Notes under the pieces: generated by a model
Told to the model about the DNA's origin: nothing
The model's database searches: none
What the model saw: the letters and a program-made list of their open reading frames with translations, nothing else
Origin: Planctomycetota bacterium
GTDB lineage: Bacteria; Planctomycetota; B15-G4
NCBI GenBank assembly: GCA_029259695.1
Contig: JAJDEQ010000102.1
Coordinates: 37,223-101,222 of the forward strand
Direction of reading: 5' to 3'
DNA length: 64,000 nt
Program-made: the position numbers and the translations under genes
Shown: piece after piece, positions 1 to 8,696 of the stretch
Layout: each line of letters starts with the position of its first letter
Numbering within the stretch: position 1 is the first letter of the stretch

Positions 1-1267
1 CGCCGTGCGCCCAGTGATCGGCGCGCACGGCCTTCGCGCCCAGTTCGCTCGCCGCGCGTTCGACGGTGGCGACCTCCTCGTCGGTGTCGCCGGTGAACTT
101 GTTGATCGCCACGACGAGCGGCAGCCCGAAGCCGCGCACGCTCTCCACGTGCCGGGCCAGGTTGCCGATGCCGCGCTCGAGCGTCTTGGGGGCCGGGTGG
201 TCCAGCTCCTTCTGCTTGGCGCCGCCCTGCAGCTTGAGCGCGCGGATCGTGGCCACGATCACCACGGCGTCGGGACGCAGGCCCGCCGAACGGCACTTGA
301 TGTCGAAGAACTTCTCCGCGCCCAGGTCGGCGCCGAAACCGGCTTCGGTCACCACCACGTCGGCCAGCTTGAGGGCCAGTCGCGTGGCGGCCACGCTGTT
401 GCAGCCATGGGCGATGTTGGCGAACGGTCCGCCGTGCACGAAGGCCGGGTTGTTCTCCAGCGTCTGCACCAGGTTGGGGGCCAGGGCATCGCGCAGCAGA
501 GCGGTCATGGCGCCCTGCACACCGAGTTCGGCGGCGGGCACCGGCTTCCGATCGTAGGTGTGGCCGATGATGATCTTGCCCAGCCGCTCGCGCAGATCGG
601 CGAGCGACTCCGCCAGGCAGAAGATGGCCATGACCTCCGAGGCCGCGGTGATCTCGAAGCCCGTCTCGCGCGGCATGGAGTGGGTCGGCCCGCCGAGGCC
701 GATGACGATGTCGCGCAGGGCCCGGTCGTTGAGGTCGATGGTGCGCTTCCAGGTCACCCGGCGCGGATCGATGCCCAGGGCGTTGCCCTGGTGGATGTGG
801 TTGTCGATCGCGGCGGCCAGCAGGTTGTGGGCCATGCCGATGGCGTGGAAGTCGCCGGTGAAGTGGAGGTTGATGTCCTCCATGGGGACGACCTGGGCGT
901 AGCCGCCGCCCGCCGCGCCGCCCTTCATGCCGAAGCAGGGGCCCAGGGACGGCTCGCGCAGGCAGATCGCCGTGCGCCGGCCGATGCGGTTGAGCGCGTC
1001 GCCCAGACCCACGGTGGTGGTCGTCTTGCCCTCACCCGCGGGCGTGGGGTTGATCGCCGTGACCAGCACGAGCTTGCCGTCGGGGCCGTCCTTGCGGTCC
1101 TCGAAGACACGCCGATCGACCTTGGCCTTGTCGTGGCCGTAGGGCCGCAGCTCATCGGCCGTGATGCCGAGGCGCGCGGCGACCTCGGCGATCGGGAGCA
1201 TGTGAGCGGCCCGGGCGACATCGATGTCGCTGGGCACGGGAGAAGCCTGGCTTCCGGGAGACGGCAT
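1..1267 (-). CDS. fhs: Formate--tetrahydrofolate ligase, partial (C-terminus off left edge)
   Basis: Cytoplasmic enzyme that makes 10-formyl-THF from formate, ATP and THF for one-carbon metabolism. Only the first 422 codons lie in the window; the family usually has about 550-600 residues, so the last quarter is missing. The P-loop TPAGEGKT is at residues 75-82, followed by [17 protein letters not shown] (105-121) and the [10 protein letters not shown] segment, all typical of Fhs. The ATG start (1265-1267) has AAGGAG seven bases upstream, so it is firm. The gene is divergent from the sulfotransferase-like gene, with 215 bp between them. Identification is secure; nothing looks broken apart from the window edge. 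Confidence 0.97.
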   Translation of the reverse strand, partial: MPSPGSQASPVPSDIDVARAAHMLPIAEVAARLGITADELRPYGHDKAKVDRRVFEDRKDGPDGKLVLVTAINPTPAGEGKTTTTVGLGDALNRIGRRTAICLREPSLGPCFGMKGGAAGGGYAQVVPMEDINLHFTGDFHAIGMAHNLLAAAIDNHIHQGNALGIDPRRVTWKRTIDLNDRALRDIVIGLGGPTHSMPRETGFEITAASEVMAIFCLAESLADLRERLGKIIIGHTYDRKPVPAAELGVQGAMTALLRDALAPNLVQTLENNPAFVHGGPFANIAHGCNSVAATRLALKLADVVVTEAGFGADLGAEKFFDIKCRSAGLRPDAVVIVATIRALKLQGGAKQKELDHPAPKTLERGIGNLARHVESVRGFGLPLVVAINKFTGDTDEEVATVERAASELGAKAVRADHWAHG

Positions 1268-1482
1268 GGGGGCACTCCTTCCCAGCGGATCGCTGCGGGG
1301 CGCATGGTGACGGCTGGCCCGGGCCGGTGCAATCGGCGACCATGCCGGATCCTGATCGTCGCTCGCGAGGTCCCCCGCATGAGCCGTGCACAGCCCCTGC
1401 CCGACACCCCGCACGGACGGCTGCCGTGCGCCGCGGCCCGCTCGGAGGCGACAGCCGGCGGGGACGTGGCGGGAGGCGCGTC

Positions 1483-2199
1483 ATGAACCCGCGGCGTGTC
1501 TGCGTCTGGTCGGGCCCGCGCAACGTCTCGACCGCGCTCATGTACAGCTTCGCCCAGCGTGCCGACACGCGCGTGGTGGACGAGCCGCTGTACGCCCACT
1601 ACCTGCGCGTGTCAGGCGTCGATCACCCCGGCCGCGCGGACGTGCTGGCGGCCATGGAGAACGACGGCGAGGCGGTGGTGCGGGAGCTGGTGCTGGGGCC
1701 GTGCGACCGCCCGGTCCTGTTCATGAAGCAGATGGCTCATCACCTGGTGGACCTCGATTGGGGCTTCCTCGAGCAGACGGCCAACGTGTTGCTGGTGCGT
1801 GACCCGGCCGAGGTGCTGGCATCGTTCCACAAGGTCGTCCCCGGCCCCACGTTGGCCGACACCGGGCTGGAGTTGCAGACGCGGCTGCTGCACCACCTGC
1901 GCGAGCGCGGGCAGGAGCCGGCGGTGCTCGACGCCCGTCGTGTGCTGGAGGATCCGCCGGGCGTGTTGGCGCGCTTGTGTGAGCGCCTCGAGCTGCCCTT
2001 CGACGAACGCATGCTGTCGTGGCCGGCGCAGGCGCGCCCCGAGGACGGGGTGTGGGCGCCGCACTGGTACGCCTCGGTGCACCGCTCCACGGGCTTCGCG
2101 CCGTATCGCCCCAAGCACGAGCCCTTCCCGTCCCAACTCGATGCCACCCTGCGCGCGTGCCGGCGGCACTACGACGAGTTGCTGCCGCTGGCCCTGTGA
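1483..2199 (+). CDS. Sulfotransferase-like P-loop protein
   Basis: A 238-residue protein whose N-terminus (VCVWSGPRNVSTALMYSF) is the PAPS-binding-type P-loop of the sulfotransferase fold, followed by a conserved FMKQMAHHL segment and VLLVRDPAEVLASFHK, the 3'-phosphate-binding strand and helix. A reading frame extends upstream to 1327, but this ATG has GGGAGG just upstream and opens directly on the P-loop strand, so it is preferred. The next gene, 58 bp downstream on the same strand, is a class IV aminotransferase. Plant BCAT-like proteins carry the same two domains fused, so the two products may act together. Substrate unknown; transfer of sulfate is not proven and an ATP-using role is possible. 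Confidence 0.8.
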   Translation: MNPRRVCVWSGPRNVSTALMYSFAQRADTRVVDEPLYAHYLRVSGVDHPGRADVLAAMENDGEAVVRELVLGPCDRPVLFMKQMAHHLVDLDWGFLEQTANVLLVRDPAEVLASFHKVVPGPTLADTGLELQTRLLHHLRERGQEPAVLDARRVLEDPPGVLARLCERLELPFDERMLSWPAQARPEDGVWAPHWYASVHRSTGFAPYRPKHEPFPSQLDATLRACRRHYDELLPLAL

Positions 2200-2257
2200 C
2201 GGCCGCGCGCGTCCCCGCCGGCCGGCCGACCCCGCTTCCCGCCGCGAGCTGAGAACC

Positions 2258-3211
2258 ATGCCACCCGCCGAATCCACCGCCACGGACGACGACTCCGGGT
2301 TGCGCGCGTCGCTGCCCGATCCGCGCAACGCCGACATCCAGGTCTGGGTGGGCGGGGAACTGCTGCCGCGGGCCGAGGCCAAGGTGTCGGTCTTCGACAG
2401 CTCGGTGCAGGGCGGCGATGCCGTGTGGGAAGGACTGCGCGTCTACGACGGCGGGATCTTCCGGCTGAGCGCGCACCTCGAGCGTCTCGAAGCGTCGGCG
2501 CGGGCCATGGCCTTCGCTGCGATTCCGTCGCGGGACGAGATCGTCGACGCCATCTGCCGCACCCTGCGCGCCAACGGCATGCGCGACGGCGCGCACATCC
2601 GGCTCACCCTGACTCGCGGCGTCAAGCTCACCTCCGGCATGAGTCCCCACTGGAACACGGCTGGGCCCACGCTGATCGTGTTGGCCGAGTGGAAGCCGCC
2701 CGTGTTCGACAAACACGGCATCCGGCTGGTGACGTCGTCGGTGCGCCGCAACCCGCCCCAGTGCCTCGACTCGAAGATCCACCACAACAACCTGATCAAC
2801 AACATCCTGGCCAAGGTCGAAGCCAACCTGGCCGGTGTGGACGACGCGATCATGTTGGACGTCGAGGGCTACGTGGCCGAGACCAACGCCACGAACATCT
2901 TCCTGGTGAAGCGCGGCGAGCTGCACACGCCGCTGCCCGACCACTGCCTGCCGGGGATCACCCGGCGCACGGTCGTGGAGCTGGCTCGGGCCCACGACGT
3001 GCCCACCTTCGAGCGCCGCGTCTCGCTCTCCGAGTTCCACGCGGCCGACGAGGTCTTCACCACGGGAACCATGGGGGAGCTGGCGCCGGTGGTCGAGATC
3101 GACGGCCGGCGGCCGGCTGCGTCCGCCGGCGAGGTCGGGCCGGTCACGCGTCGACTGTCGGAACTGTACGCCGAGCTCACGGCTTCGGAACGAGAACCGC
3201 TGCCCCTTTGA
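2258..3211 (+). CDS. Class IV (branched-chain-type) aminotransferase
   Basis: PLP-dependent fold-type IV aminotransferase, 317 residues, in the IlvE / D-amino-acid aminotransferase / aminodeoxychorismate lyase superfamily. The Schiff-base lysine is K173 in LDSKIHHNNLINN, and the PLP-nitrogen-binding glutamate is E208 in VAETNATNIF; FTTGTMGEL near the C-terminus is the phosphate-binding loop. The frame is open upstream, but this ATG gives the expected N-terminus (IQVWVGGELLPRAEAKVSVFDSSVQGG). It probably shares a transcript with the sulfotransferase-like gene 58 bp upstream. Amino-acid specificity cannot be read from the sequence; ilvE is not assigned because the pairing resembles the fused BCAT-like proteins of plants, whose role is different or unknown. 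Confidence 0.9.
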   Translation: MPPAESTATDDDSGLRASLPDPRNADIQVWVGGELLPRAEAKVSVFDSSVQGGDAVWEGLRVYDGGIFRLSAHLERLEASARAMAFAAIPSRDEIVDAICRTLRANGMRDGAHIRLTLTRGVKLTSGMSPHWNTAGPTLIVLAEWKPPVFDKHGIRLVTSSVRRNPPQCLDSKIHHNNLINNILAKVEANLAGVDDAIMLDVEGYVAETNATNIFLVKRGELHTPLPDHCLPGITRRTVVELARAHDVPTFERRVSLSEFHAADEVFTTGTMGELAPVVEIDGRRPAASAGEVGPVTRRLSELYAELTASEREPLPL

Positions 3212-3314
3212 GACGGGTCAGAACCAACGTCGGCAGCGTCACGCTCGTTCCCGTGTGGCACCGCCACCCGTGCTGGGCTACGGTGACGCCCCGCTCGCAC
3301 CCCTGGAGAACACG

Positions 3315-4604
3315 ATGTCCCTTCGCTGCTTGAGTCCCGCCCTGTTCGCCGCGGTCCTGTTGCTCGCGGTGGCGCCGACCGAGGTTGCCGCCCAGGATGA
3401 TTCGGCGCCCGCAGCGCGCAACAACAAGCCGCCGCGCCACCCCCCGGCGGACCCGCGCGCCGATGATCCGGCGGTCTGGCCCGGCGACGCCCTGCCCCCG
3501 GGCGCGATGCTGTTCGAGACCCGCAGCGGCCTGCGTTACGCGATCCTCGAACTGGGCAACGGCGAGCGGCCGAGCACGCCCTTCGACAAGGTCCAGGTGC
3601 ACTACACCGGCTGGCTGACCAACGGCAGTGAGTTCGACTCGTCGCGGGGTGGAGCGCCTGCGTCGTTCGCGCTGAACGGTGTGATCGGCGGTTGGACCGA
3701 GGGCGTCCGGTACATGCCCGCCGGTTCCAAGTTCAAGTTCGTGATCCCGGCCGAGCTGGGCTACGGCGAGCGCGGCTCCCCGCCGAACATCGGGCCCGGC
3801 GCCACGCTGGTGTTCGACGTCGAGTTGCTGGCCGTCACCGATCGCGTCGACGTGCCCGACTTCGAACGGCCGGCGCGGGAGCAGTGCCAGGAGCTGGGCT
3901 TCGGCATCCTGCACCAGGTCGTGCGCGAGGGTGAGGGCGAGACGGTGCGCTGGAACGACAAGGTCAGCCTGCACTACACCGCCTGGCTCGAGGACGGCAC
4001 CCTGCTGGAGACATCGCTCAGCAATCCGCAGGCGGCCATGGCGAGCTGTTCCGCGATCCCCATGACCGGCCTGGCGATGGGACTCGAGGTCATGCAGACC
4101 GGCGGCGTGAGCCGCTTCATCGTGCCGGCGCGACTGGCGTACGGGGAGCAGGGCGCTCCGCCCCAGGTGCCCCCGGGCATGAACGTGATCTACCAGATCG
4201 AGGTGTTCGAGGTGGAGCCGGGCCCGCCCCCGCTGCCCACACCGGACTTCGTCCTGCCCGCGGAAGGCGAGCTGACGACGACCGAGTCGGGCCTGCAGTA
4301 CCAGATCGTGTCGCCGGGTGACGCCGTGCAGCCGACGGCGGAGAGCACGGTCGTGGCCCACTACGCGGGCTGGTTCCCCGACGGTCTGTTGTTCGACTCG
4401 AGTTGGCAGCGGGGCGAGCCCACCGAGTTCCCGCTGAACCGCGTGATCGCCGGCTGGACCGAGGGCCTGCAGCTGATCGGCGTGGGTGGCCACGTGCGCC
4501 TGGTGATCCCGGGTGACCTGGCCTACGGCGAGCGCGGCTTCCAGCTCAAGATCCCGCCGAACGCCACGCTGGTCTTCGACATCCGTCTGGAACAGGTGAA
4601 GTAG
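3315..4604 (+). CDS. Secreted triple-domain FKBP-type peptidyl-prolyl isomerase
   Basis: 429-residue protein with a signal peptide (about residues 1-27, ending VAAQ) and three tandem FKBP domains (about 70-180, 195-310 and 325-429). It should speed up prolyl isomerisation of exported proteins. Domains 1 and 3 keep the active-site landmarks VHYTGWL / AHYAGWF, EFDSS / LFDSS, GWTEG and GYGERG. Domain 2 is degenerate: FDSS reads LETS, and the VIxGWTEG segment reads MTGLAMGLEVM. The ATG at 3315 has GGAG upstream and starts the signal peptide; in-frame codons from 3255 add residues that would spoil it. It stands alone between the aminotransferase and a convergent radical SAM gene. Confidence 0.93.
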   Translation: MSLRCLSPALFAAVLLLAVAPTEVAAQDDSAPAARNNKPPRHPPADPRADDPAVWPGDALPPGAMLFETRSGLRYAILELGNGERPSTPFDKVQVHYTGWLTNGSEFDSSRGGAPASFALNGVIGGWTEGVRYMPAGSKFKFVIPAELGYGERGSPPNIGPGATLVFDVELLAVTDRVDVPDFERPAREQCQELGFGILHQVVREGEGETVRWNDKVSLHYTAWLEDGTLLETSLSNPQAAMASCSAIPMTGLAMGLEVMQTGGVSRFIVPARLAYGEQGAPPQVPPGMNVIYQIEVFEVEPGPPPLPTPDFVLPAEGELTTTESGLQYQIVSPGDAVQPTAESTVVAHYAGWFPDGLLFDSSWQRGEPTEFPLNRVIAGWTEGLQLIGVGGHVRLVIPGDLAYGERGFQLKIPPNATLVFDIRLEQVK

Positions 4605-4668
4605 GCGGCGCGCCGGGCGGCTCCACGACACCGACCGTCCTGCACCCGGCGCCCCGCGCTCGATCGCT

Positions 4669-6501
4669 TCAGACCGGGTCGGCTGCGTGCGCGGGCCGGG
4701 GTGTGCGCACGGCGCGGGCCGTCCCGTGGGTCTCGCGCGTGGCGGCGGTGGCGTTCCAGTCGTGCAGTGCCCGGCTGTCGAGCGGCGGCTGGGGCACGCC
4801 CGCGCTGAGTTGCTGCTCCCGGATGCCGCGGTAGAGTGCGTCCCAGTCGGCGATCAGTTCCCGCTCGGCCCGGCGGCTGGTCCAGCGCGGGCCGAGCAGC
4901 ATCGAACGCCAGGTGCGGAACAGGCTGCGCGCGGCGTGGCGCAGGGCGTCGGGCAGCTTGGCCGTGTCGTGGTCGTCCCACATACCGGTGACGCCCCGGC
5001 GGATCGTGCTGGCCTGGCGCCGTCGGCGGGTGTAGCGCGCGTTGGCCCGGAAGAAGCGTGCATACAGGCGCAGCGACCAGAGCGTCAGGCGCGCGCGCCC
5101 CATGCTCTCGCAGTAGCTGCGTGACGGGTACAGCTCGGTGTTCTGCAGGATGTGCCCGAAGTAGCCGCGGTCGAGCACGATCCGTCCGGCGTCGTACTGA
5201 CTGTCGAACAGCTGGGTACCGGGCAGGTTCATGTAGTACCCCGTGCTCAACTCGGTGGCGCCCGCCGCGGCCAGGCGGTCCATGAACGCCAGGTTCTCGC
5301 GCAGGTCGTCCTGCGTGTCGTGGGGGAAGCCGAGCACCACGAACACGGCCACGTTGAGTCCGGCTTCGGCGGCGGCCTGGACGCTGCCCAGGAGCGAGTC
5401 GCCGCCCATGCGCTTCTTGATCAGCTCGCGCGTGCCGTCGGCACCCGACTCCGGTGCGTAGGCCATGCCCACCATGCCCGAACGGCGCAGCAACTCGGCG
5501 ACTTCCCGGTCCACGGACTCCGAACGGGTGCCGGTGGGCATCTGCCAGCGGATGTCCAGGCCCCGCGCGATGACCTCCTTGCAGAAGGCCACGATCCAGT
5601 CCTTGCGCAGGACGGCGGTCAGGTCCTGGAACGGGAAGTTGCGCGCGCCGTAGGTGGCCATGCCGTGTTCGATCTCGTCCACCACGGCGAGCGGATCGCG
5701 CGGTACCCAAGCGGTGGTCCACATGTTGGGGTTGGTGCAGTAGGTGCATTGGTACGGGCAGCCGCGCGTGGCGAGGATCGGCAGGGTGATGCGTCGGTTG
5801 TAGACGCCGCCGACGAAGCGCCGGGCGTGATAGCCGGCGACGTCGAAGTGCTGCCAGGCCGGGCGCGGGATGCTGTCCACGTCCGCTCGTCGCGGACGGC
5901 GCGGGTTGACGTGCACCTGGTCACCGTCCCGGAAGGCGATGCCCGTCACCGACGTGAGCGGTCGTCCTCGCTGCAAGGCGTCGACGAGTTCCACCATGGT
6001 CTGCTCGCCTTCGCCCAACACGATCACGTCGGCGGGGGCGGTGGCCAGGCAGAACTCGGGGCAGGCCGTGGCGTGCTCGCCACCCAGGACGATGGTCAGC
6101 TCGGGGCGCGCGCGGCGGATGGCGGTGACCAACAGCACGGCGGCCGGCCACTCGTGGGTGAAGATGACCGAGATGCCGACGATGCGCGCCGCGGGCGGGA
6201 TGCGCGCCGCGACGCCCGCGTCGTCGAGGCCGATCAGGTAGCCGCGGAAGTAGCGCGTGTGTCGGTCGGGCGCGGCACCCACGGCATCGACGACGTGCAC
6301 CGACTGTGCGGCGTGCTCCAGGGCCGCCGCGATGTAGGCCAGGCCGAGCGGCAGGGAGATCGACTGGGCGGAGAAGCGAAAGGCCTCTCCAGCCCGGGGA
6401 CGGATCAGGCAGACCGGGGGCCGCGCGTGGGCCGCAGCTCCGCCGCTCGGGGCCCGGTCCTCACGAGCTCCCTGCTCGCCGTGCAGCGCTTGATCGTCCA
6501 T
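4669..6501 (-). CDS. B12-binding-domain radical SAM protein
   Basis: 610-residue protein with an N-terminal cobalamin-binding-like Rossmann domain (about 30-190, including IVLGGEHATACPE and VIVLGEGEQTMVEL) and a radical SAM domain beginning with the [4Fe-4S] motif C248-PYQ-C252-TY-C255. The segments FPFQDLTAVLRKDWI and VVLGFPHDTQDDLRENLAFMDRL belong to the MiaB-like / Elp3-like half of the SAM barrel. B12-dependent members do methylations, ring rearrangements and similar steps in natural product, hopanoid or cofactor pathways; no target can be assigned here. A GTG at 6525 is an alternative start in the same frame; the ATG at 6501 has GAGAG upstream. It is monocistronic, convergent with the FKBP gene. 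Confidence 0.88.
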   Translation of the reverse strand: MDDQALHGEQGAREDRAPSGGAAAHARPPVCLIRPRAGEAFRFSAQSISLPLGLAYIAAALEHAAQSVHVVDAVGAAPDRHTRYFRGYLIGLDDAGVAARIPPAARIVGISVIFTHEWPAAVLLVTAIRRARPELTIVLGGEHATACPEFCLATAPADVIVLGEGEQTMVELVDALQRGRPLTSVTGIAFRDGDQVHVNPRRPRRADVDSIPRPAWQHFDVAGYHARRFVGGVYNRRITLPILATRGCPYQCTYCTNPNMWTTAWVPRDPLAVVDEIEHGMATYGARNFPFQDLTAVLRKDWIVAFCKEVIARGLDIRWQMPTGTRSESVDREVAELLRRSGMVGMAYAPESGADGTRELIKKRMGGDSLLGSVQAAAEAGLNVAVFVVLGFPHDTQDDLRENLAFMDRLAAAGATELSTGYYMNLPGTQLFDSQYDAGRIVLDRGYFGHILQNTELYPSRSYCESMGRARLTLWSLRLYARFFRANARYTRRRRQASTIRRGVTGMWDDHDTAKLPDALRHAARSLFRTWRSMLLGPRWTSRRAERELIADWDALYRGIREQQLSAGVPQPPLDSRALHDWNATAATRETHGTARAVRTPRPAHAADPV

Positions 6502-6567
6502 GGCACTCTCGACCACCGACACCACTCTACCCGGGAGCGGGGTGGGGCGGGCGGGGGTGCCGCGGCG

Positions 6568-7593
6568 TCAGCGGGGCGAGCGTGTGTTGCGGGAGTCGTC
6601 GTCCAGCGAGGCGCCGTTGGTCGGCGGCGCGCCGTTGCGGTGACCGGCGTCCACGTCGTGCTCGATGGCGAACTTGATCAGGTGCGCGGTGTTGGGCAGC
6701 TCGAGCTTGTTCAGCAGACGTTGGCGATACGTGGACACGGTGGACGGCGCGATCTTCAGGTAGTGGGCTGCCTGTTGGATCGTCATGCACCGGGCGAAGC
6801 AGCGCAACAGCTCGAGTTCCTGTCGCGAGACGAGGTCGCGCCAGGTGCGACGGCTGCGGCTGCGACCTCGGAAGCGCGCGAGTGCCGCGGTGCGCTCGGG
6901 GTTGAGGAAGAACGCGCCGGCCGTCACTTCGCGGATGGCCTTGGGGAACTCCTCGAGCCGGTCGTTGATGCTCAGGTAGCCCTGGGCGCCGGCGTCGACG
7001 GCGGCCACCATGGTCTCGGTGGCGTCACCGAGGTCTACCGCGATGATCGCCGTGCCGCGGCAGGCACGGGCGGCGGTCTCGATGGCGACCATGTCGTGGT
7101 CGCCGTCGATCTGGATCTCCATCACGAGCACGTGCGGGCGCAGGGCGACGACCTGGGCCAGGGTCTCCTCGACGGAGGAGGTCACGCCCACCACGTCCAT
7201 GTCGGGCTCGATGTCGAAGGCCGACAGCACGCCGCGCCTGAGCACGGGGAATGCATCCGCGACGAGGATGCGCTTCACCGTTCCGTTGGCAGAGGCGCTT
7301 CGCGGGGCGACCGCGGAGTCGGCGCGACGCACGCTCGCGGGCCGCGGAGGGGCGCTGCCACGCGACGCGCCGAGGACATCGGCACGGCCGCTGACGGCCT
7401 GGCCCTGCGTCCCGTCGTAGGGCGTGGCATCGCCGCTCTCGTTCACGCCTGCGGGCGCCCGGCCATGGGCCGTCGTCCCGGGCGCCGCCTTGGCTTGCGG
7501 TGGTGCTGCACGGCTCTGCGCCCGCTGCGGGCGGGTGGGCGTGGGCGTCGCCCCCGGGGCCGGCTCGAGTGAGTGGTTGTTCGGCTCGTACAT
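6568..7593 (-). CDS. LuxR-family regulator with degenerate receiver domain
   Basis: 341 residues: a disordered Pro/Ala-rich N-terminus (1-105), a receiver-like domain (about 107-225) and a LuxR/FixJ HTH (about 255-312, QELELLRCFARCMTIQQAAHYLKI). The receiver has lost its chemistry: the phospho-acceptor Asp is Glu159 (VLVMEIQ), the acidic pair is D113-A114 (VADAFPV), and the conserved Lys is gone (GYLSIND where GYLLKD is usual). The protein is therefore likely to be active without phosphorylation or controlled in another way. The ATG start is preceded by an AGAGAAG stretch; the frame runs further upstream but only through non-conserved sequence. It is divergent from the sigma-factor gene across 336 bp, so it may control it. 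No histidine kinase is nearby. Confidence 0.85.
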   Translation of the reverse strand: MYEPNNHSLEPAPGATPTPTRPQRAQSRAAPPQAKAAPGTTAHGRAPAGVNESGDATPYDGTQGQAVSGRADVLGASRGSAPPRPASVRRADSAVAPRSASANGTVKRILVADAFPVLRRGVLSAFDIEPDMDVVGVTSSVEETLAQVVALRPHVLVMEIQIDGDHDMVAIETAARACRGTAIIAVDLGDATETMVAAVDAGAQGYLSINDRLEEFPKAIREVTAGAFFLNPERTAALARFRGRSRSRRTWRDLVSRQELELLRCFARCMTIQQAAHYLKIAPSTVSTYRQRLLNKLELPNTAHLIKFAIEHDVDAGHRNGAPPTNGASLDDDSRNTRSPR

Positions 7594-7929
7594 CGCTTCT
7601 CTTTCGCTCTCCGCATCGCCACGCCTGATCGCGCAAGGCTCTGCCTCGGTTCCGAGAAAGAGAGAGAAGGGGCGTTCTGCGGACAGCCAAATCCGGAAAT
7701 TCCCGCCGGCCGAGAATTCGCGATTTCGATGTCCCAGGGCCAGCCGACATGCCGCTAGATGCATGACAAGCGGCGGCGGAGCGCGGTGCCGCCTCGTGCC
7801 GGGCTCGACTGGGCCCGGACGGGCTCTGTCACCGCCGTCACGGCAGGAAATTGGCAGGTAACCTAGATCAATTGCCCTTGATGGGTCCCCCGGAGTACCC
7901 CCGGGGCCGGGTGGAAGACCGGCACGTTC
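7594..7929. promoter_or_regulatory. Divergent intergenic region, LuxR-type regulator / sigma factor
   Basis: 336 bp with no convincing coding sequence, between two outward-facing regulatory genes. It is noticeably more AT-rich than its surroundings around 7670-7740 (AAATCCGGAAATTCC) and at 7850-7880 (GGAAATTGGCAGGTAACCTAG). TAACCT near 7859-7864 resembles a -10 hexamer for the sigma-factor gene, but the matching -35 is poor. Both promoters must lie here, but neither can be placed with confidence. Confidence 0.4.
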
Positions 7930-8694
7930 ATGACCTCGAGTGAGCCCCAGACCCCCGATCGCTTCGCGCAGCGCCTGGACGCGTTCGCGCGAATTCTCGG
8001 CCCCGCCTGTGAGTCCTGCCTGCAGGGCGACCAGGTCCGAGCCGAGATCCGCGATCGGATGGACACGGGGGCGAGTCTCGAGGACGTCGTGCTCGGCCAG
8101 CTCCACCAGGTCATCGGCCGGGATCGCCACGTGGCGGACGAGTTCGCCGCGTACTTCATCTATGACCTCATGAAGATGGGGAAACTCTCCATGTCATCAT
8201 CCTCACGTCTCCGTCGTTTTCTCGATACGGGCGACCTCGTCCTCTCTGTGTTCGGTGATCTGGGCGGCGACCTGTCGTCGCTCTGCTTCGAGACACAGAG
8301 TCAGTTCAAGAGCCTCTTCGCCCAACGGCTCAATTGGAAGGCGAGCGACGAAGCTCGCAAGCTGCAGAGCAAACGGCGTCGAGAAGATCGACGCATTGCT
8401 CAGCAGCCAGACGAGTTGGGTCTGCGCCACGTCGACGCGGACAGCGAACCCGTGATCCGGTCGATCCAGAAGGAAGAGAAGGAACGCTTCCTGCTGTTGC
8501 TCTTGCGCTTGAGCAGCGACCGCGACAGGCGCCTGCTCACGCTCGACTGGAAGGGTGAGTCGATCGAGTCGATCGCCGACACGATGGGGCTGTCGTACGA
8601 CGCGGCGCGCAAGGCCCTCGGTCGTGCCAAGGAGCAGGCGCGCAAGCTCGCGCAACAGCCCGACGATTTCCCCTACGAACGCTCGCGTTCGTAG
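7930..8694 (+). CDS. ECF-like sigma-70 family RNA polymerase sigma factor (divergent)
   Basis: 254-residue protein with a sigma-4 helix-turn-helix at the C-terminus (LLTLDWKGESIESIADTMGLSYDAARKALGRAKEQARKL, about 200-240) and an Arg/Lys-rich middle (FKSLFAQRLNWKASDEARKLQSKRRRE) where region 2.3/2.4 would bind the -10 DNA. The first 85 residues are an unusual acidic extension. It most resembles the extended ECF sigma factors common in Planctomycetota and should direct RNA polymerase to a small regulon. There is no anti-sigma gene beside it; the divergent LuxR-type regulator and the downstream secreted FG-GAP protein are the likely functional neighbours. The ATG has only a weak ribosome site. 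Confidence 0.75.
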   Translation: MTSSEPQTPDRFAQRLDAFARILGPACESCLQGDQVRAEIRDRMDTGASLEDVVLGQLHQVIGRDRHVADEFAAYFIYDLMKMGKLSMSSSSRLRRFLDTGDLVLSVFGDLGGDLSSLCFETQSQFKSLFAQRLNWKASDEARKLQSKRRREDRRIAQQPDELGLRHVDADSEPVIRSIQKEEKERFLLLLLRLSSDRDRRLLTLDWKGESIESIADTMGLSYDAARKALGRAKEQARKLAQQPDDFPYERSRS

Positions 8695-8696
8695 GG
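8671..8696 (+). terminator. Inverted repeat across the sigma-factor stop codon
   Basis: CCCTACGAAC (8671-8680) and GTTCGTAGGG (8687-8696) are perfect inverted arms, extendable inward, that encode the last residues and contain the TAG stop. There is no T-tract after it, so it may be a mRNA 3'-end stabiliser, a Rho-dependent site or a protein-binding site rather than an intrinsic terminator. Confidence 0.5.

Noticed and set aside
5..1486. Long plus-strand frame (493 codons) covering the left edge
   Set aside because: It is antisense to fhs, whose minus-strand protein has unmistakable Fhs motifs; the plus translation is low-complexity Arg/Gly/His-rich sequence.
5152..7572. 806-codon plus-strand frame
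   Set aside because: Antisense to the radical SAM and LuxR-type regulator genes; no domain recognisable.
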